DNA of 64,000 bases, from assembly GCF_001704275.1 (NCBI RefSeq), contig NZ_CP011533.1, positions 7,502,001 through 7,566,000 of the forward strand. The letters are read 5' to 3'. Source of the stretch: Streptomyces noursei ATCC 11455. GTDB lineage: Bacteria > Actinomycetota > Actinomycetes > Streptomycetales > Streptomycetaceae. The translations under genes were made by a program, and so were the position numbers. The stretch's first letter is position 1, and each line of letters begins with the position of its first letter. The notes under the pieces were generated by a model. The model was not told the origin of the DNA, searched no databases, and saw nothing but the letters and a program-made list of their open reading frames with translations. Below, piece by piece: positions 51,044-59,980 of the stretch.

Positions 51044-52414
51044 TCAGGCGGCTCCGCCCCGCCCCTCCGCATAGCTCCGCAGGAAAAGCGCCTCGGCCAG
51101 CGACAGCCTCCGCAACTCCTCCGGGCACACGCTCTCGTTGACGGCGTGGATCTGGGCCTCCGGCTCGCTGAGGCCGATCAGCAGGATCTCCGCGTCGGGG
51201 TAGAGGGCGGTCAGCGTGTTGCACAGGGGGATCGAGCCGCCCATGCCGGAGGTCTGCATCTCCTGGCCGTCGTACGCCTCGCTGAGCGCCGCCGCCATCG
51301 AGGCGTAGGCGGGGCTGCTGGTGTCCGCGCGGAACGGCTGGCCCTGGCCGACCTGCTCGGCCGTGACCCGCGCGCTCCACGGGGCGGCGCTCTCCAGGTG
51401 GGCGGTCAGCAGCTTGGTGGCCTCGGCGGCGTCGGAGCCCGGGGGCACCCGCAGGCTCACCAGGGCGCGCGCCGAGGCGTGTACGGACGGGGTGGCGCCG
51501 ACCACGGGCGGGCAGTCGATGCCGAGGACCGTCACGGCGGGCCGGGCCCAGAGGCGGTCGGCGACGGTGCCGGTGCCGATCAGTTCGACGCCGTCCAGGA
51601 CCTTGGCGTCCGAGCGGAAGTCCGCCTCCGGGTACTGCAGGCCCTCCCAGGTGGCATCCGTGGTCAGCCCGCGCACGGTCGTCGAGCCGTCCTCGGCGCG
51701 CAGCGAGTCCAGGATCCGGATCAGGGCGGCCAGCGCGTCGGGGGCCGCGCCGCCGAACTGGCCGGAGTGCAGATTGCCGGCGAGGGTGTCGACCCGGACC
51801 TGCACCAGGGTCATGCCGCGCAGCGTCGCGGTGACCGTCGGCAGCCCGGCCCGGAAGTTGCCGGCGTCGCCAATGACGATGGCGTCGGCGGTCAGCAGCT
51901 CGGGGTGTGCCTCGGCGTACCGCTCCAGGCCGCCGGTGCCCTGCTCCTCCGAACCCTCCACGATCACCTTGATGTTGACCGGGACGCCGCCGTGCTCCTT
52001 GAGGGCGCGCAGCGCGGTCAGGTGCATGATCACGCCGCCCTTGCAGTCCGCGGCTCCGCGCCCGTACCAGCGGCCGTCGCGCTCGGTCAGTTCGAACGGC
52101 GGGGAGACCCAGGCGGCCTCGTCCAGCGGCGGCTGGACGTCGTAGTGCGCGTACAGCAGGACGGTGGGGGCGCCGGCCGGTCCGGGGAGGTGGCCGTAGA
52201 CGGACTGGGTGCCGTCGGGGGTGTCCAGGAGTGCCACGTCCTGGAAGCCCTCGGCCTGGAGGGCGTCCACGATCCAGCGGGCCGCGCCCTCGCTCTCGCT
52301 CTTGGGGAACTGCGCGAAGTCCGCGACCGACTTGAAGGCCACCAGCTCGGCGAGCTCGGTCCTGGCCCGTGGTTGCAGTGCGGCGACGGTCTGGGCGAGC
52401 GGGCTGTCAGACAT
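51044..52414 (-). CDS. M20-family dipeptidase
   Basis: A 456-residue M20 zinc metallopeptidase of the carnosinase/CNDP-like dipeptidase group. Zinc ligands are visible in LYAHYDVQPP (H), GAADCKGGV (bridging D), VEGSEEQGTGG (catalytic E and ligand E), VIGDAG (D) and the late IHAVNESV (H). The lid domain is about residues 195-320. The ATG at 52414 (MSDSPLAQTVAALQPRARTE) has AAGGAGCGTTCC upstream. Cytosolic dipeptide breakdown is the likely role. Confidence 0.92.
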   Translation of the reverse strand: MSDSPLAQTVAALQPRARTELAELVAFKSVADFAQFPKSESEGAARWIVDALQAEGFQDVALLDTPDGTQSVYGHLPGPAGAPTVLLYAHYDVQPPLDEAAWVSPPFELTERDGRWYGRGAADCKGGVIMHLTALRALKEHGGVPVNIKVIVEGSEEQGTGGLERYAEAHPELLTADAIVIGDAGNFRAGLPTVTATLRGMTLVQVRVDTLAGNLHSGQFGGAAPDALAALIRILDSLRAEDGSTTVRGLTTDATWEGLQYPEADFRSDAKVLDGVELIGTGTVADRLWARPAVTVLGIDCPPVVGATPSVHASARALVSLRVPPGSDAAEATKLLTAHLESAAPWSARVTAEQVGQGQPFRADTSSPAYASMAAALSEAYDGQEMQTSGMGGSIPLCNTLTALYPDAEILLIGLSEPEAQIHAVNESVCPEELRRLSLAEALFLRSYAEGRGGAA

Positions 52415-52591
52415 GGAACGCTCCTTGTGGGCGCGACGTTGGGTACATGGGGCACGTCCGGCGGGGTGAGCCGGGCGGGCCGGACGTACGTGTGCGTGCC
52501 ACCGATCTTCCCACAGGCGGTTCGGCCGGACGCGGCCCGTAGGATGCGGGCGGTACGCGCAGCCAGGCATCGGACGGGAGCGGAAGCACAG

Positions 52592-53872
52592 GTGAGCAGC
52601 GAGCAGGCAGCCGAGGGCGAGCAGCAGGTGTGGGACGTGGTGGTGGTGGGCGCGGGGCCCGCGGGCGCCTCGGCGGCACACGCCGCGGCGTGTACGGGAC
52701 GCCGGGTCCTGCTCCTGGAGAAGGCCGAACTCCCCCGCTACAAGACCTGCGGCGGCGGCATCATCGGCCCGTCCCGGGATTCCCTGCCGCCCGGTTTCGA
52801 ACTGCCGTTGCGCGACCGGGTGCATGCCGTCACCTTCTCGCTGAACGGCAAGCTGACGCGCACCCGCCGCTCCAAGAACACGCTCTTCGGGCTGGTCGAC
52901 CGCCCCGAGTTCGACGCGGCGCTGGTGGAGTCCGCCAAGGACGCCGGCGCCCGGGTCCGGACCGGTGTCACCGTCTCGCGGGTCGAGCAGCACGGCGCCA
53001 ACGTCCCCGACCGGCGGACCGTCGCGGTGGTGCTCGCCGACGGCGAGGTGGTGCTGGCCCGGTCCGTGATCGGCGCGGACGGCAGCGCGAGCCGGATAGC
53101 CGCGCACGTCGGCGTCAAGGTGGACCAGGTCGACCTCGGGCTGGAGGTCGAGATCCCGGTGCCGGAGACGGTCGCCGAGGACTGGGCGGGCCGGGTGCTC
53201 ATCGACTGGGGCCCGCTGCCCGGCAGTTACGGCTGGGTCTTCCCCAAGGGCGACACCCTCACCGTCGGTGTGATCTCCGCCCGCGGCGAGGGCGCGGCCA
53301 CCAAGCGCTATCTGGACGACTTCATCGGCCGGCTCGGCCTGGCCGGCTTCGAGCCCGCGATCTCCTCCGGCCATCTGACCCGTTGCCGTGCCGACGACTC
53401 CCCGCTCTCCCGCGGCCGGGTGCTGGTCTGCGGGGACGCGGCCGGCCTGCTGGAGCCCTGGACCCGCGAGGGCATCTCCTTCGCGCTCCGCTCCGGGCGG
53501 CTGGCGGGCGAGTGGGCGGTGCGGATCTCCGAGGCGCACGACGCGGTCGACGCCCGCCGCCAGGCGCTGAACTACGCCTTCGCGATCAAGGCCGGGCTGG
53601 GAGTGGAGATGGGCGTCGGCCGCCGGATGCTGGCGGCCTTCGCGCGCCGCCCGGGGATGTTCCACGCCGCGGTGACGGGACTGCGGCCGGCGTGGCGGGC
53701 GTTCGCCAAGATCACCCGCGGTCAGGCCACGCTCGCCGACCTGGTCCGGGCGCATCCGGTGGCCCGGCGCGCGCTGGACGCCTTCGACCGGGCGGAGGCG
53801 TCCCGGGAGACCGCGTCGGCCGTCCCGCCGGCGGAGGTCGGCGACCAGGAGCCGGTGGCCGAACGGCGGTGA
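52592..53872 (+). CDS. geranylgeranyl-reductase-family flavoprotein
   Basis: A 426-residue FAD-dependent oxidoreductase of the geranylgeranyl reductase/DIGGR family. The FAD loop is WDVVVVGAGPAGASAAHAAA (G20, G22, G25). The family's YxWxFPK-type motif is SYGWVFPKGD, and the second FAD contact is VLVCGDAAGLLEPWTREGIS. Such enzymes saturate isoprenoid chains (menaquinone or lipid); in actinobacteria this copy is common near respiratory genes. The GTG at 52592 has CGGAAGCACAG upstream. It lies divergent from the M20 gene. Confidence 0.89.
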   Translation: MSSEQAAEGEQQVWDVVVVGAGPAGASAAHAAACTGRRVLLLEKAELPRYKTCGGGIIGPSRDSLPPGFELPLRDRVHAVTFSLNGKLTRTRRSKNTLFGLVDRPEFDAALVESAKDAGARVRTGVTVSRVEQHGANVPDRRTVAVVLADGEVVLARSVIGADGSASRIAAHVGVKVDQVDLGLEVEIPVPETVAEDWAGRVLIDWGPLPGSYGWVFPKGDTLTVGVISARGEGAATKRYLDDFIGRLGLAGFEPAISSGHLTRCRADDSPLSRGRVLVCGDAAGLLEPWTREGISFALRSGRLAGEWAVRISEAHDAVDARRQALNYAFAIKAGLGVEMGVGRRMLAAFARRPGMFHAAVTGLRPAWRAFAKITRGQATLADLVRAHPVARRALDAFDRAEASRETASAVPPAEVGDQEPVAERR

Positions 53873-53938
53873 GGAGTCAGGCGGTGCCGCGCCGCCGTCC
53901 TCGTAGGGGCGCGGCGCCGCCGTGAGTGTCGCGTGGGC

Positions 53939-53962
53939 GCCGTCCCGGACGTCCGGGACGGC
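53939..53962. terminator. 24-bp perfect palindrome
   Basis: GCCGTCCCGGAC (53939-53950) and its complement directly abut, a perfect palindrome 64 bp after the reductase stop. It is probably a terminator; a protein-binding site is possible since it precedes the kinase operator. Confidence 0.5.
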
Positions 53963-53981
53963 GGCCCGGCGCCCGGCCGGG

Positions 53982-53997
53982 TACTCCACCGGGAGTA
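53982..53997 (+). promoter_or_regulatory. inverted repeat TACTCC-ACCG-GGAGTA
   Basis: A perfect 6-bp inverted repeat with a 4-nt centre, 58-74 bp upstream of the histidine kinase start. ACTCC/GGAGT repeats are typical binding sites of NarL-type response regulators in Streptomyces, so autoregulation by the downstream response regulator is a fair inference. Confidence 0.6.
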
Positions 53998-54055
53998 GGC
54001 GCGACCACCCCGCCGGGCGGACGCCGCCGCGCCCGCCGCGGTCTAGCGTTGCGGC

Positions 54056-55306
54056 ATGGACAACGCACGGCCGCCGTGGGCGCGGCGCCGCCTCGGCGCT
54101 GCGGGGGAGCTGTGGGCGGCGGCCCCGCAACCCGGAATACGGGCGGACGGCCGGCTGCCGTGGCGCTCGACGCTCGCGGTGACCCTGCTGGTCACCCTCG
54201 GCAGCAACGCCGCCGCCCGCAACCCGCACGGGCGTGTCCCGCTCGACTCCTTCGGCCATGCGCTGCTCCTCGCCGGCGCCCTGCTGCTGCTCTTCCGGCA
54301 CCGCTATCCGCGGGCCACGGCGCTGGGCACCGCCGCCTGCTGCGCCGCCTACTTCGCGGCCGGCTACCCGTACGGGCCGGTGTTCGTCACCCTGGCCCTC
54401 GGCGCCTACGCGGCGATCGTCGCCGGGTACCGGACGGTCGCCTGGTGCGCGGTGGGCGGGGTGTGGCTGGTCCACCTCCTGGTCGCGCACTGGCTCTACC
54501 GCTGGCTGCCCCCGTACCTCGGACCGGCGCCCTGGGCCCAGGAACTGCTCGTCACCGCCTGGGTGGCGGCCGTGCTGGCGGCCTCCGAACTCGCCCGGGT
54601 GCGCCGCGAGCAACTGGCCAGGACGCGGGCCGAACGCGCCGCCGCCGAGCGCCGTCGGGCCGACGAGGAGCGGCTGCGGATCGCCCGCGAACTGCACGAC
54701 GTCCTCGCGCACAGCATCTCGGTCATCAACGTCCAGGCGGGCGTCGGGCTGGCGCTGCTGGACTCCGACCCCGAGCAGGCCCGGACCGCGCTGTCCACCA
54801 TCAAGGCCGCGAGCAAAGAGGCGCTCGGCGAGGTCCGACAGGTCCTCGACACCCTGCGCACCCCGGGAGACGCCCCGCGCGCCCCGGCCCCGGGCCTGGA
54901 CCGGCTGCCCGAACTCACCGAACAGGCCCGGGGAGCGGGCCTCGCCGTGGACGTCACCACCGAGGGCACCCCCGCGGCCCTGCCGCCCGGCACCGACCTC
55001 GCGGCCTTCCGGATCGTCCAGGAGGCGCTGACCAACATCGTCCGGCACTCGGGCTCGCGCACCGCCCGGGTGCGGCTCCGCTACGCTCCCGGTGCGCTGG
55101 AGATCCGGGTCGTCGACGACGGCCCGGCCACCGCCGGTACCAAGGAGCTGACCGGCGGTGGCAATGGGCTGGCCGGGATGCGGGAGCGCGCCGCGGCGCT
55201 CGGCGGCACCGTCGAGGCGGGGCCGCGGCCGGACGGCGGCTTCCGGGTCCGGGCCCGCATCCCGCTCGCCGCCGCGGCCCGCACCGTCATCGAGGAGGAG
55301 TCGTGA
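54056..55306 (+). CDS. NarL-type sensor histidine kinase
   Basis: A 416-residue membrane kinase. Four to five helices occupy residues about 38-178 with little outside loop, so it probably senses a membrane event. The HisKA_3 dimerisation helix holds the phospho-acceptor H214 (ARELHDVLAHSISVINVQAG). The HATPase domain has the N-box EALTNIVRHSGS and the G-boxes VVDDGPA and GGGNGLAGMRERAAALGG. The ATG at 54056 starts the reading; its stop overlaps the response regulator GTG by 4 nt. Confidence 0.92.
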   Translation: MDNARPPWARRRLGAAGELWAAAPQPGIRADGRLPWRSTLAVTLLVTLGSNAAARNPHGRVPLDSFGHALLLAGALLLLFRHRYPRATALGTAACCAAYFAAGYPYGPVFVTLALGAYAAIVAGYRTVAWCAVGGVWLVHLLVAHWLYRWLPPYLGPAPWAQELLVTAWVAAVLAASELARVRREQLARTRAERAAAERRRADEERLRIARELHDVLAHSISVINVQAGVGLALLDSDPEQARTALSTIKAASKEALGEVRQVLDTLRTPGDAPRAPAPGLDRLPELTEQARGAGLAVDVTTEGTPAALPPGTDLAAFRIVQEALTNIVRHSGSRTARVRLRYAPGALEIRVVDDGPATAGTKELTGGGNGLAGMRERAAALGGTVEAGPRPDGGFRVRARIPLAAAARTVIEEES

Positions 55307-55968
55307 TCCGGGTACTGCTCGCCGACGACCAGTTGTTGGTCCGGGCCGGCTTCAAGGCGCTGCTGAACGCCCAGTCCGACATCGAGGTGGTCGGCGAGGC
55401 GGCGGACGGCCAGGAGGCGCTGACCGCCGTCCGCGCGCACCGGCCGGACGTGGTCCTGATGGACATCCGGATGCCGGTCGTCGACGGCCTGGCCGCCACC
55501 CGGCGGATCACCGAGAACCCGACACTGCGGGACGTCAAGGTCGTCATGCTGACCACCTTCGAACTCGACGAGTACGTCTTCGAGGCGATCCGCTCCGGGG
55601 CCTCCGGCTTCCTGGTCAAGGACACCGAACCGGAGGAGCTGCTGAGGGCGGTGCGCGCGGCGGTGGCCGGCGACGCGCTGCTCTCGCCGGGGGTGACCCG
55701 CCGGCTGATCGCGGAGTTCGCCGCCCGTTCCAAGGAGCCGGCGCCGGCCGCCGAACTCGCCGCGCTCACCGAACGCGAGCGGGAGGTGATGGCCCTGGTG
55801 GGCATCGGGCTCTCCAACGAGGAGATCGCCCGCCGGCTGGTGGTCAGCCCGCTCACCGCCAAGACCCACGTCAGCCGCACCATGGTCAAGCTGGGCGCCC
55901 GCGACCGCGCCCAACTCGTGGTGCTGGCCTATGAGTCGGGGCTGGTGCGCCCGGGCTGGCTCGGGTAG
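55303..55968 (+). CDS. NarL/LuxR-type response regulator
   Basis: A 221-residue response regulator. The receiver domain has acidic D8-D9, phospho-acceptor D54 (VVLMDIRMPV), T in MLTTFELDEYVF and K in GFLVKDTEP. The C-terminal LuxR HTH (about 155-215) is ELAALTEREREVMALVGIGL followed by SNEEIARRLVVSPLTAKTHV. It is the partner of the preceding kinase by overlap. A TACTCC-N4-GGAGTA site upstream of the kinase is a candidate target. Confidence 0.94.
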   Translation: MIRVLLADDQLLVRAGFKALLNAQSDIEVVGEAADGQEALTAVRAHRPDVVLMDIRMPVVDGLAATRRITENPTLRDVKVVMLTTFELDEYVFEAIRSGASGFLVKDTEPEELLRAVRAAVAGDALLSPGVTRRLIAEFAARSKEPAPAAELAALTEREREVMALVGIGLSNEEIARRLVVSPLTAKTHVSRTMVKLGARDRAQLVVLAYESGLVRPGWLG

Positions 55969-56016
55969 CCGGGCGCTCATCGCCCGGCCACCCGCGGCCG
56001 GCCCGTCGGGCACCGG

Positions 56017-56772
56017 TCAGATGCCCGCCCGCTCCTGCCACAGCGTCCGCAGCGACGCGTCGCCGGAGACCGTCAGCCCGTCCCAGGGGAGGCGGTTCCA
56101 CAGCGCCAGATACAGCCGCTCGGCCGGGCCCTCGACGGTGCAGTCGGCGGTGGCCCCGGCCTCGGGTGCGTCGGGCGTCCGGACCGTGCGTGGTGGCGCG
56201 TCGGGGGTGAGGTGCACCGTCCAGTCCGCGCCGGGGGTGTCGACGGCGCGCAGCCGCAGCGTCCGGGGTGCGTCCGGGCGCAGCCGGCTGCGGTCACCGG
56301 CGTGGAAGCCCGCCACGAGTTCGTCGACACCGTCGGCGGCGAAGCGCGCCGGCAGCGGCGTGAGCGGGACACCGGCCGCCTGCTGGGCGTCGACCCGGTG
56401 CACCGACGTCTCGTGGGCCTGCCGACGCGCCCAGAAGGCCAGCGGGGACGGGGCGGGAAGGAACGCCCACGTCCGCAGGTCCTTCGGCGCGGTGTGCAGC
56501 GCCACGACGAGGTGGTGGTGCCCCTCGCGCAGCCACGGCACCAGCTCGTCGTCGGACAGCTCCGGGGCCTCCGGGAAAGGCATCCGCCGATCCCCGGGCT
56601 CGGTCACGAACCCCGCCGCCCAGCGGTGGACCCGCCCTATGTGCAGCACCAGATCGCGCATCCGCCACTCGGGGCACGCCGGCACGGGGGCGTCGGGCCC
56701 GGCCTCGTCGGCGGCGTCCGCGAGCAGCCCGCCGTCCAGTCGCAGCGTTTCGACGAACTCAGTGATCTCCAT
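56017..56772 (-). CDS. maleylpyruvate-isomerase-family (DinB-like) protein
   Basis: A 251-residue protein of the mycothiol-dependent maleylpyruvate isomerase family. The metal triad is readable: H44 (LVLHIGRVHRW), then E121 and H125 (RQAHETSVHRVDAQ), with the same E-x3-H spacing as the characterised enzyme. The C-terminal domain (about 160-251) is the SCP2-like extra domain (DCTVEGPAERLYLALWNRLP). The physiological substrate is unknown, and a general mycothiol-linked detoxification role is plausible. The ATG at 56772 gives the family start. Confidence 0.87.
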   Translation of the reverse strand: MEITEFVETLRLDGGLLADAADEAGPDAPVPACPEWRMRDLVLHIGRVHRWAAGFVTEPGDRRMPFPEAPELSDDELVPWLREGHHHLVVALHTAPKDLRTWAFLPAPSPLAFWARRQAHETSVHRVDAQQAAGVPLTPLPARFAADGVDELVAGFHAGDRSRLRPDAPRTLRLRAVDTPGADWTVHLTPDAPPRTVRTPDAPEAGATADCTVEGPAERLYLALWNRLPWDGLTVSGDASLRTLWQERAGI

Positions 56773-56969
56773 GCCCCCGAGTCTGCCAGCCACCACTGAC
56801 AACGCACCGCCCCGGGCCGCCCGCCGCCTGGGCGCACCCTGCGATGGAGTCCGCCGACACGTCACCGAAAAGGGCGAGCCCGTCGCCGTCGGCCACACCA
56901 TCGGCCACAACGCCCCGTCGCCCTACCAAAGATGACGGTTCGTCACCCCACCCGTACGCGCAAACCGGC

Positions 56970-58301
56970 TCAGGGCCGGGCGACCTCGCTCCGGTGCGCC
57001 CCACGCGTCAGATGCGCGACCAGAGCCGCCACCGCGGCCAGCAGCGCGACCGTGGTCAGCGCCACCGGCAGGCCCCACACCTCGGCCAGGAAGCCGATGG
57101 CGGGCGGGCCCAGCAGCATGCCGCCGTAGCCGATCGTCGAGGCCACCGCGACCCCGTCCGGGCCGCCCGTCGCCCCGGCCCGTGCGATGGCGATCGGGAA
57201 GATGTTGGCCAGCCCCAGACCGGCGACCGCGAATCCGGCGCAGGCGCCCCACGCGGTCGGCGCCAGCGCCCCCAGCAGCATCCCGGCCGCCGCCGTGCCG
57301 CCGCCCGCGACCAGGGCCCGCGCCGCGCCGAAGCGCTCGACGAGCACGGTCCCGGAGAGCCGCCCGGCGGTCATCGCCAGCGCGAACACCGCATAGCCGG
57401 CGGCCGCGAGGCCCGGTGAGGCGGCCAGGTCCTGGGAGAGGTGCAGCGCGCCCCAATCGGCCAGCGCACCCTCGCCGTACGCGGTGCACAGCGCGATCAC
57501 GCCGAAGACGAGCACGAGCCGGCGGGTCCGACCGGGCACCCGGGATCCCCGCGGCCGATCGGGCGCCGCCGGGGAGTGCCGCTCGACGCGTTCCTCGGGG
57601 GGAGCCGCCGGTGTCCCCGCTCCCGTACGTCGCCGTAGCAGCGCGACGCCCGCGACGGCCGTCACCAGCAGTCCGCACACCGCCAGCACCAGCAGGTGCA
57701 CGAAGGGCGAGAGGTGCGCCGCGACCAGCCCGCCGAGCCCGGCGCCGACCATCCCGCCCAGGCTGAAGGCGGCGTGGAAGCCGGACATCACCGGGCGGCG
57801 CAGGGTCGCGATCAGTTCGACGGCGGCGCTGTTCATGGCGACGTTGAGGGAGCCGTACGCCGCGCCGAAGACCAGCAGCACCAGGCCGAGCGCGGTGGCC
57901 GAACGGGCGAGCGGGGGCAGCAGGATGCTCAGCGCGAGCGCGGCACCGGAGGCCACGGTCACGGCATGACTGCCGAAGCGCCGGCACAGCCGCCCGGTGA
58001 GCATCATGAACGCCACCGCCCCGACCGAGACGCCCAGCAGCGCCAGGCCCAGCGTGCCCGCGCCGGCGCCGGTCTGCGCCTTGATCGCGGGGATCCGGAC
58101 GACCCAGCCGGCGAAGAGGAAGCCGTCCATGGCGAAGAACGCGGTGATCGCGGCGCGCAGCCGGGTCGCCCCGGGGGCGGCCGGTACCGGGACGGCACAC
58201 GCCGTCCGGCTATGCGGCGATGGAGGGGATTTCGAGGCGTCGGAGGCGATCTGGGCCCGATTGCGCGTCAAGGCCGTGCGTATTTTGTTTAGCGTCGGCA
58301 C
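56970..58301 (-). CDS. MFS transporter, second member of the MFS-ROK module
   Basis: A 443-residue 12-helix transporter of the same subfamily as the gene at 3068-4372. Shared points are the helix-1 end FAGWVVRIPAIKAQT, the central NSAAVELIATLRRPVMSGFH and FSLGGMVGAGLGG, and an Arg-rich central loop. The start is uncertain. GTG 58301 lies 6-7 nt after TATTCT on the minus strand and would be leaderless; TTG 58271 or later codons are alternatives, since family similarity begins near RLRAAITAFFAMDGF. It is divergent from the ROK gene. Confidence 0.86.
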   Translation of the reverse strand: MPTLNKIRTALTRNRAQIASDASKSPPSPHSRTACAVPVPAAPGATRLRAAITAFFAMDGFLFAGWVVRIPAIKAQTGAGAGTLGLALLGVSVGAVAFMMLTGRLCRRFGSHAVTVASGAALALSILLPPLARSATALGLVLLVFGAAYGSLNVAMNSAAVELIATLRRPVMSGFHAAFSLGGMVGAGLGGLVAAHLSPFVHLLVLAVCGLLVTAVAGVALLRRRTGAGTPAAPPEERVERHSPAAPDRPRGSRVPGRTRRLVLVFGVIALCTAYGEGALADWGALHLSQDLAASPGLAAAGYAVFALAMTAGRLSGTVLVERFGAARALVAGGGTAAAGMLLGALAPTAWGACAGFAVAGLGLANIFPIAIARAGATGGPDGVAVASTIGYGGMLLGPPAIGFLAEVWGLPVALTTVALLAAVAALVAHLTRGAHRSEVARP

Positions 58302-58318
58302 AAAGCCAGAATAGAGGT
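58302..58318. promoter_or_regulatory. overlapping divergent -10 boxes between leaderless starts
   Basis: Only 17 bp separate the two GTG starts. CAGAAT (58307-58312) ends 6 nt before the plus-strand GTG (58319), and TATTCT (complement of 58308-58313) ends 6 nt before the minus-strand GTG (58301). Both fit TANNNT-type -10 boxes placed for leaderless mRNAs, with neither gene having a ribosome site. An operator TTTGTTTAG-like sequence is near 58285-58293. Confidence 0.45.
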
Positions 58319-59545
58319 GTGACCCAGACTCGGACAACCAGGCTGGAGCGGGGCCGCAGCGCCCTCGGACCCGCACTGGAGCTCGTACACACCGGACGCG
58401 CGCCCACCCGTGCCGTCCTGACCACCGAACTCGGCGTGACCCGCGCGACCGCCGGGGCGGTGGCCGCCGAGCTCGAAGCGCTCGGCCTGATCACCGTCGA
58501 CTCCCGGCCGCACGCCTCCGCGGGCTCCCAGGGACGGCCGTCCCACCGGTTGTCGGTCAACGAGAACGGCCCGGTCGTGCTCGCCGCACAGATCCACGCC
58601 GACGGGTACCGCGCCGCCCTGGTCGGCCTCGGCGGCCGGATCGTCGCCACCACGCCCAGCTGCGGCATCATCCCCGCGGACCCCGCGCAGGTCCTCGCCG
58701 AGGTGGTGGAGGCCGGCGCCGCCCTGCTGCGCGACACCGGGCGACGCTGCCTGGGCGCCGGCCTCGCGGTGCCCTCCGCGGTCGCCGAACCGGACGGCGA
58801 GGCGCTCAACCCGCTCCACCTGGCCTGGCCTTCGGGCGCCCCGGTACGCGAACTCTTCCTGCGCGCGCTGGCCGACGCCGGCATCCCCGGCGTCACCGAG
58901 AAGATCGGCTTCACCGGCAACGACGTCAACCTCGGCGCGCTCGCCGAACACCGGCACGGCGCCGGCCGCGGCGCCCGTCACCTGCTGTGCGTCGCCTCCG
59001 GCCACCGGGGCGTCGGCGGGGCCCTGGTGCTCGACGGCCGTCTGCACAGCGGCAGTTCGGGCCTCGCCCTGGAGGTCGGCCACCTCACCGTCCACCCCGA
59101 GGGCACGCCCTGCCACTGCGGCAGCCGCGGCTGCCTGGACGTCGAGGCCGACCCGCTCGCCTTCCTCGTCGCCGCCGGCCGGGAGCCCGGACCGGAGGTC
59201 TCCCTCCTCCACCAGGCCGGCGAACTCCTCCGCAACGAGTACGCCGACCCGGGCGTACGCGCCGCCGCCGACCTGCTCATCGACCGCCTCGGCCTGGGCC
59301 TCGCGGGGCTGGTCAACATCCTCAACCCCGACCGCATCATCCTCGGCGGCCTCCACCGAGCGCTCGTCGAAGCCGACCCCGAACGCCTCCGGGCAGTGGT
59401 CGCCGACCGCAGCCTGTGGGGCCGCAGCGGCGGCGTCCCCATCCTCCCCTGCAGCCTGGACCACAACAGCCTCGTGGGCGCGGCGGAGCTGGCCTGGCAG
59501 CCGGTGCTGGACGATCCGCTGGTCATTCTCGACGCGTCCGCGTGA
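58319..59545 (+). CDS. ROK-family transcriptional regulator, second copy
   Basis: A 408-residue regulator. The N-terminal winged helix is ALELVHTGRAPTRAVLTTEL, then GVTRATAGAVAAELEALGLI. The ROK domain has the phosphate loop GHRGVGGALVLDG, substrate residues GFTGNDVNLGALAE, and an intact zinc motif CHCGSRGCLD (unlike the first ROK regulator). The GTG at 58319 gives VTQTRTTRLERGRSALGPAL; there is no ribosome site. Divergent pairing with an MFS gene repeats the layout at 3-5.7 kb. Confidence 0.9.
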   Translation: MTQTRTTRLERGRSALGPALELVHTGRAPTRAVLTTELGVTRATAGAVAAELEALGLITVDSRPHASAGSQGRPSHRLSVNENGPVVLAAQIHADGYRAALVGLGGRIVATTPSCGIIPADPAQVLAEVVEAGAALLRDTGRRCLGAGLAVPSAVAEPDGEALNPLHLAWPSGAPVRELFLRALADAGIPGVTEKIGFTGNDVNLGALAEHRHGAGRGARHLLCVASGHRGVGGALVLDGRLHSGSSGLALEVGHLTVHPEGTPCHCGSRGCLDVEADPLAFLVAAGREPGPEVSLLHQAGELLRNEYADPGVRAAADLLIDRLGLGLAGLVNILNPDRIILGGLHRALVEADPERLRAVVADRSLWGRSGGVPILPCSLDHNSLVGAAELAWQPVLDDPLVILDASA

Positions 59546-59639
59546 CAGGGGGCCGCCCACTGCGTGCGGGTCCGCTGCGCGGGGCGGTGCCGCTGCGCGG
59601 GGCTGTTCGGCACCTCCCGTGGATGGTCATGGGAACTGG

Positions 59640-59955
59640 TGGGTGGGGGCGTATGCCGGTGGGCCCCTGCGGGTTCGTTGTGGAGTGGTGACCGTCACCG
59701 GACCACCGGCGTCAGCTCCCACTCGCCGTCTTTATGACCCACAACGGGAGGGGACGGGCCGGAGGGGGTGGTGTGCAGGACGTAAAGCGCCAGCAGTCCG
59801 GCACACCACCCCCGCAGGCCCGTCACCGCACCCAACAGCCCCGCGCAGCGGACAACGCACGATCCCGCCGCCAGGCGGGCCCGGCCCCGCGCAGCGGACA
59901 TCGGCCCCCGCCGTCAGGCGGGCACGGCGGGACAGCCGACAACGTGGGAAGCCGG
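59640..59955 (+). repeat. dispersed intergenic hairpin element, copy 4
   Basis: Plus-oriented copy. Left module GGGCCCCTGCGGGTTCGTTG, then GGTGACCGTCACCGGACCAC and TTATGACCCACAACGGGAGG. Core arms 59764-59781 and 59796-59813 pair over 18 bp with one mismatch, loop GTAAAGCGCCAGCA. The outer GACGGGCC/GGCCCGTC pairing (59753-59760 with 59817-59824) is kept. The tail has CCGCGCAGCGGACAACGC and CGCCAGGCGGGC repeats and ends CGGGACAGCCGACAACGTGG. It lies between the convergent ROK and phosphotriesterase genes. Confidence 0.87.
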
Positions 59956-59980
59956 CCAAGCGCAGCGGACAGGCCAACCG

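Noticed and set aside
50678..53872. A 1064-codon frame extending the reductase upstream
   Set aside because: It runs through the repeat element and opposite the M20 gene; the real start is the GTG at 52592 with FAD motif soon after.
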